Source of the DNA: Magicicada septendecula
Lineage: Eukaryota > Arthropoda > Insecta > Hemiptera > Cicadidae
NCBI GenBank assembly: GCA_034769895.1
Contig: CM068367.1
Span: forward strand, 693,210,462-693,274,461
Reading direction: 5' to 3'
DNA length: 64,000 nt
Shown here piece after piece: positions 59,325-64,000 of the stretch. The notes beneath the pieces were generated by a model that was not told the DNA's origin, did no database searches, and saw only the letters and a list, made by a program, of their open reading frames with translations. The position numbers and the translations under genes were made by a program. How positions within the stretch are numbered: position 1 is the stretch's first letter; each line of letters begins with the position of its first letter.

Positions 59325-59995
59325 CTGAAACATTACACACACAGGAGTATTAGCCTAATGTGATACGGTAGCCTAGTCTTCAAAGGTTTGGCAACCAATT
59401 ACTCTATGAAAATTTGTGGAAAAGTCAAATAAAATAATAATAATTAATAATAAAGGCATTTAGATTTGTTTCGATGGCGGAAAATTGCTTTACAGGAGTC
59501 AAGAAGTTAAAATCAGGTTTTCTTAAGCAAGTTAGAAACTATTTAGAGTTCGAGAAAAAGCGTAGACTTTTTTTAGTTTGTAAAGTTAGCTTTAATATGT
59601 TTTTACTTTATCACTGTACGGTAAACACTGCTCGAGTTACGATAATTTGAAGACTGATTATATCTTCAATCCTAAAAAAAAGTACTTCAAACTCGATTTA
59701 CAAGTAAGTTAACAGCTATTAGATAGAAAAGTACTGTTTTAAATATTTTTGTAGTATAGAGAATTGTCTTTAATTTAATCAAATTCAGCTCTCTACGTTA
59801 AAAATTCAGCGAATTTAACTGACGAATATGAAGATAAATATTTAATGCTTTAATGTACTTGAGAATACTGTTGCTAATGTACTTGGATTGTTGCGTCTCC
59901 TGACATAAAACTTGGAAGAACATCCAAAATAGCAGTTCTCAGCATTGTTGGAATGCGTGTTCATACAATTTTAATGGGAAAACAACATATTAAAG
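59325..59995. other. 5' flank or 5' intron of UGT gene B, nothing recognised
   Basis: A splice acceptor ends at 59325, so this is probably an intron between a non-coding first exon and the coding part. The upstream exon was not located. Confidence 0.5.
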
Positions 59996-60122
59996 TACTG
60001 TCTGGCCGCGATTGGAATGCGCGGCTTGGCGTCCCCACCACTAGACCGGCAGATGCATTGTTACTGCATTGCCCATTCCCCGCTTTACCTACCCTGCGCA
60101 CTCCAATCGCGGCCAGACAGTA
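59996..60122. mobile_element. Small TA-flanked MITE
   Basis: Bases 59998-60120 begin ctgtctggccgcgattgga and end in its inverse, with near-perfect terminal repeats of about 24 bp and TA on both sides. The 123-bp unit is GC-rich and non-coding. The TA duplication fits a Tc1/mariner-type or pogo-type source. Confidence 0.8.
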
Positions 60123-61727
60123 GGTGAAATATATCTTTCAAATCTGAGATTTGTCAATGATGTAGTGTGGTTTAGGGAAAATGAAAAATGGTTTTGTATT
60201 CAAATAGAAAAGTTAAAGGTTACCTATGAGAACAAATGGAATAAAACAAACAAAATATTTAATAAAGCTGCGCCATCTGATTGTAAGAGTTGACAGCCAC
60301 ACCCACAAAGAAAGTAAATATTTTGGGTAAAACTAGCAAATTTCCTGAGCTACAGAATTCGCTTCCTACTTTAACCGAAAAATCTGCTAAGGCTCTGGAT
60401 TACAGACATCCACACTTAAGATCAAGGTGATGGCTTTTCGTGGAACTGATTCCGTTGTGCCGTGAGTGGCACAAAGTATAATCACGGCGACTTACGGTTT
60501 AGTAAATTTCGTATTTATATTGCCTCGGACGCCCGGTGTGCGTTGAAGTCATGCTCACGCATTCTGGTGACTGAAAAGAGAATGTGGGTTCACTGACGAC
60601 TGTGCCAAGGACAGGTCAGTTCCATTTCCGCCACCGCTGATTCACTATCTCTCGGCGGCGAAAATTTTCTCGTGTGCTCATCTTTATATCCGTATGGATC
60701 GCTAATCGATAAAGTACCTCTGGTAAGTTGATTTAATAATTCTAACTGTGTGTAAAAAAGGAATTAGGATTTAAATGTGCTTATGGCGTATGTGAGATTA
60801 TTTTACATAAGCGGGCGTCATTGCTGTCTTGTTCTGAAAGGCATGAATGACCACGTGGTAAATTTTAATGATGAATTTCAACTTTGAAAGTAATTATAGA
60901 GGTTCTGTTGTTAATTGTTATCTAATTAAATATTACAAAGCAAGATGCTGATGAAGTATTAGTAAAAACAGCAATGCATTAGTAATTAATATCTTATGTA
61001 ATTCGGCCCACGTGGCGAAGATTTATACGAAACCGATTGCGGTTATAACAGGTTAATAGTAACTATTTAAATAAGAAATATCATGCAGTAGCATCGATGA
61101 ATGTTTATTTTGTGAGTTAAATTTGATTATTCAATCTGAATACTAACTGGTTGTAAGTGAAGGTCCAGTATCCATATGATTCGTGGTGTGTGTGTTAGAG
61201 CTCGAGTGAAGTTTTGTAAGCGTGAATATTGTGAGGGTTGCTACATAAGTCTGTTCTCCTAGGGTTCCTGACTCGTCGAAGTGCTCGAGAGATGAAGATG
61301 ACTACAATTCCATCCGTGGTCATCTGCTGAGCAGCTAAGCTTTAACCTGAATTTCGCCGTCGAGAGAATGTAACCTGGGAACCCCAATCTCTCACCCTCT
61401 ATCTGCAATGAACTGTAACGGGGACTTCTGTGACCTTAAACTACACGCAGGCAGCTGATCGCCTTCTAACCACGGAATACAAGGTGACCATTTTCCATAA
61501 TTTCAAGCTCGAGTTTCGCAACAGAATTCACACGTGATTGACACCTTCTACAAATCAAATTACATTCTCTTTGAACTTAACTTGTAAAGTGCTATGAATA
61601 GACAGAACTTGACGTGTGCGTAGAAAATGTGCTCAGTTGTGCACCGTTTGTATTACACCATAGATTAATAAGGAGTCATAAATTGTATGCGAGTTAGCGG
61701 GCATCGCCAGCTCCCTTAATTTTTTTT
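60123..61727. other. Unassigned sequence, partly GC-richer than the rest
   Basis: The stretch 60420-60740 and that at 61190-61480 are richer in GC, and a consensus-like donor (CTCTG|GTAAGT) occurs at about 60720 on the plus strand. This could be a first exon, or LTR or leader sequence of the element to the right. No protein is recognisable. Confidence 0.35.
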
Positions 61728-62656
61728 GTAACTTAATTTTGTGTACCTTATGATATATATATTTTTATTCACGCAAGTCCGTCTGAACTACATGCTGGAA
61801 CAGTCATGAATTACCATGTCAGCCTTGCACATGCTATTGTCGGGTTTCACGTTTTTTTTACTTTAATGATATTTGAAGTGGTTTACAGTTGGGCGGTGAA
61901 TTTCGTTAAACCCTTGCGCTTATTATTTTAACTTTTAAATTTATTATTTTCGAGACTTTTGTCTCTTTCACTCTTTCGGGTCATGTCGATGCAAGGGAAG
62001 CCTGGCTTGGGCATGCGGCTGGGGTCCGGTCATTTTGAATTCTGTGTGACTTTACATATTGTAAATTGCCGTTTTTAGTCTAGTCTATATTTCTATTTAG
62101 TTGTTTTATTTAATTGTTCGAATTTAGGATTCGGTTGATATTGGGCCGGTTATGGTAGCTGACTTGCTGGTCACATGTGTCACTGCAGTATGTAATGGAA
62201 GTATTTCAAATTCTATTAATACAGAACCAAGGGTCATTAATAATTATGAATTTATTTTATATAATAGATGTTGCTGTTATGAAAGGGCACACGAAAAGAA
62301 TTTATCTGTTTCTATGCTGTTACAGCACTCATATAAATAACATATTATTATTGATTATAGTGGATCACACATTGTAACTTTATTGTTTAAAACTCTGCGT
62401 ATGTGATTATTACAATCATAGAATCCTATATTTCTGATGCGCTATGCATAATTTTAGGCAGTTTTCTTGTTCATGTAATTAACTTGGCAACACTGTACGA
62501 TATAATCAAGTTAATATAAAACTTTGAAAATTAGGTAGGCCTACTTGCTGTACCAGATGTTGTGTGTGATTTTATCAGTATTGTGATGTTTTGAAATCAA
62601 ACGTTAATAAAATTTGTCTTGTTAATCAGGCTGTTTCATTTCCAAGTCCTGTCACA
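61728..62656 (+). repeat. Candidate 5' LTR (boundaries uncertain)
   Basis: The right end looks like an LTR U5: AATAAA at 62606-62611, then GTCCTGTCACA ending at 62656, followed by TGGGCCTGGTAC, which could be a primer-binding site. TGTAACTT at 61728 is a possible start, chosen only because it would give TG…CA ends. The partner LTR is outside the window. Confidence 0.3.
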
Positions 62657-63593
62657 ATGGGCCTGGTACATTTTAAGCTTCGTCTAGGTGTTTGGCCTAG
62701 TTTTTAAATTTTACGGGACGCCTTCCCCTTTTCAAAAAAAAAACTTAAATTTTTTTTCAAAAAAAAAAAAATCTCAAAACTTTGAGAAGGGGAATGAGGC
62801 GGCTCAAATGGTAGCAGAGCGTGGTTCCGTATGTGACATGACTTGTAAAATTGGGACGGAATTTTCAGGAAGAGATAACAATAAAAGAATTAAGAAAATT
62901 GTTTTTTGACCTTGACTACTGCACTTGGCAGGGAGTTAAGAGGGATTCGGGTTCTGTAATGGAAATGTGATATGGGACTGTTGTGCCCACTGAAATTTTA
63001 TAAATATTATGTTTGATGTTTTGTAGAGTTATAATATGTGTTATTGTTATTGTTGTACTATGTATGTTGTGCCCTTTAGCTAATATTTGTGAATCAGAGA
63101 CAAGCAGGAATCACGCCCGAATATTTCTTTGAGTATTTTGATTGGAGGATGTAGGTAACTTACCGGAGGCCTTCGGTGTTTTGTGTCCAAGAATGATGGG
63201 AGCGGTTTAGATACGTGTTAGTTGTTAGGAGGATTTATTCACGAGTACATTAAGTTAGAATCCTCGTTGGGATGCGGTGTGGTCAGACCTGCGTCGTCAT
63301 CACCGATGATAGCCAAAAGAAAATATTTATTAAAATGTGGTGTTGATGGGTTTTGAATAGGATGTTTGTTGTTGTTGTTAGGTATATTGTATAGTGCGTG
63401 GCGGTGCTTTGTTTGATGGTTATGTTTGTCATTGTTCGGGAAGTTAGCTCGGCATAAGTAATCTCTCGAGCCTTCGCTCCACTAGGGAACCCAGAGGTTA
63501 CTTGATGATACAAGTTTTTCATATACCTTCTGTTGTTGTGGTAATTCGTTATTGGTTTTGTTGTTTTTAATTGCGCGGTGGCGTAGTTCGAGG
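62657..63593 (+). other. Possible leader of an LTR element
   Basis: Non-coding stretch between the candidate LTR end and the Gag-like ATG, with two A/T homopolymer runs near 62740-62772. The small open frame at 62688-62909 has no features. Confidence 0.35.
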
Positions 63594-64000
63594 ATGAGCG
63601 CGATTAACCCAGATTTGTTCCTTCGGGATGAGCTGGAATTCGAGCTTAGATCCCGTGGCAAGAGGACGCTGGGAGACGTCGCCTCAATGAGAAAGCAGTT
63701 GAGGGAGGCCCTAGATGCTGGCGAGTTGGCGTCCCCTGTCAAAGTATCAGACGAAAGCAAGGAAATGGAACTATGTCTAGAGAAATGGAGGGAATTGCGG
63801 GAGCTGTCTGAGTGTCTGGAGTCAGCGCCGAGCTCTTCGAGAGCTGGCCAAATGATTCGGCAACGCCTAGAACACCTGCGGCAAAGACTACAGAACATGT
63901 CCACCCAAAGCAGTACTCTTGAGAACATCACCATAATTAAGGGGCTAGTGGAGCAGGTGGCGACGGTATTGATGGGCCCCCAGTCGAGTCAGCCCCGCAC
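63594..64000 (+). CDS. Gag-like N-terminus of an LTR retrotransposon, cut by window edge
   Basis: An open frame of at least 135 codons starting MSAINPDLFLRDELEFELRS and continuing RGKRTLGDVASMRKQLREAL, then a Glu/Leu-rich, probably helical segment and QRLEHLRQRLQNM. The N-terminal helix-loop-helix (DELEFEL…TLGDVASMRKQL) recalls the SAP-like start of many arthropod Gag proteins. The frame runs off the right edge with no stop. Codon use is GC-richer than the flanks. A host gene exon is the alternative; the LTR-like sequence upstream favours Gag. Confidence 0.5.
   Translation, partial: MSAINPDLFLRDELEFELRSRGKRTLGDVASMRKQLREALDAGELASPVKVSDESKEMELCLEKWRELRELSECLESAPSSSRAGQMIRQRLEHLRQRLQNMSTQSSTLENITIIKGLVEQVATVLMGPQSSQPR

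Noticed and set aside
63482-63934. 150-residue minus-strand open frame
   Set aside because: Shadow of the Gag-like frame on the plus strand; Ser/Leu/Arg-rich with no domain.

Overview
This window looks like nuclear DNA from an insect or close arthropod. It is AT-rich and intron-rich, and most of it is transposable-element debris. The only host genes I can support are two tandem, same-strand UDP-glycosyltransferase (UGT) genes of the insect type. The species is not shown. The word TAGGCCTA recurs across the window, and several TE families point to a large hemimetabolous-type genome, but that is inference.

Layout. 1-4.3 kb: a broken Ty3/gypsy-like LTR retrotransposon on the minus strand (RT/RNase H, protease, Gag, primer-binding site, start of the LTR), cut by the window edge. 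8.6-9.5 kb: a decayed LINE reverse transcriptase. 10.3-10.56 kb: a foldback element with hammerhead-ribozyme-like arms and a 13-bp target-site duplication. 12.23-23.87 kb: UGT gene A (minus strand, 4 coding exons, 520 aa). Its last intron is 8.3 kb and holds a 2.9-kb DNA transposon with ~300-bp inverted repeats. 24-42 kb: intergenic, with foldbacks, pogo/Tigger and hAT-like transposase remnants, a Penelope-like (PLE) fragment, a probable solo LTR and microsatellites. 42.04-45.19 kb: a mariner relic split by a LINE that inserted into its left terminal repeat. 45.84-59.32 kb: UGT gene B (minus strand, 4 coding exons, 517 aa). Its introns hold a second LINE copy, a PLE with intact RT and GIY-YIG motifs, and a PLE fragment. 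60.0 kb: a small TA-flanked MITE. 61.7-64.0 kb: what looks like the leader and start of Gag of another LTR element, running off the right edge.

The UGTs are membrane-anchored conjugating enzymes of the ER lumen. Both have a signal peptide, a donor-sugar motif in exon 3, a C-terminal membrane anchor and a KXKXX ER-retrieval tail. All intron phases are identical, so they are a tandem duplicate pair. Their last exons are about 98% identical in DNA over a sharply bounded 250 bp, while exons 2 and 3 are only about 74-80% identical in protein. This is the pattern left by gene conversion.

The most unusual signal is a recurring RNA-like motif: CUGANGAU, then a hairpin whose arms co-vary between copies, then GAA, a short palindrome and one non-G base. 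It is seen at 10.4 kb (both arms), 27.5, 29.6, 29.85, 37.1 and 57.9 kb, and in decayed form at 13.3-13.4 and 33.2 kb. Two copies lie at the 3' ends of Penelope-like elements. It fits a minimal type I hammerhead ribozyme with a very short palindromic stem III, but carries one extra base next to the canonical core.
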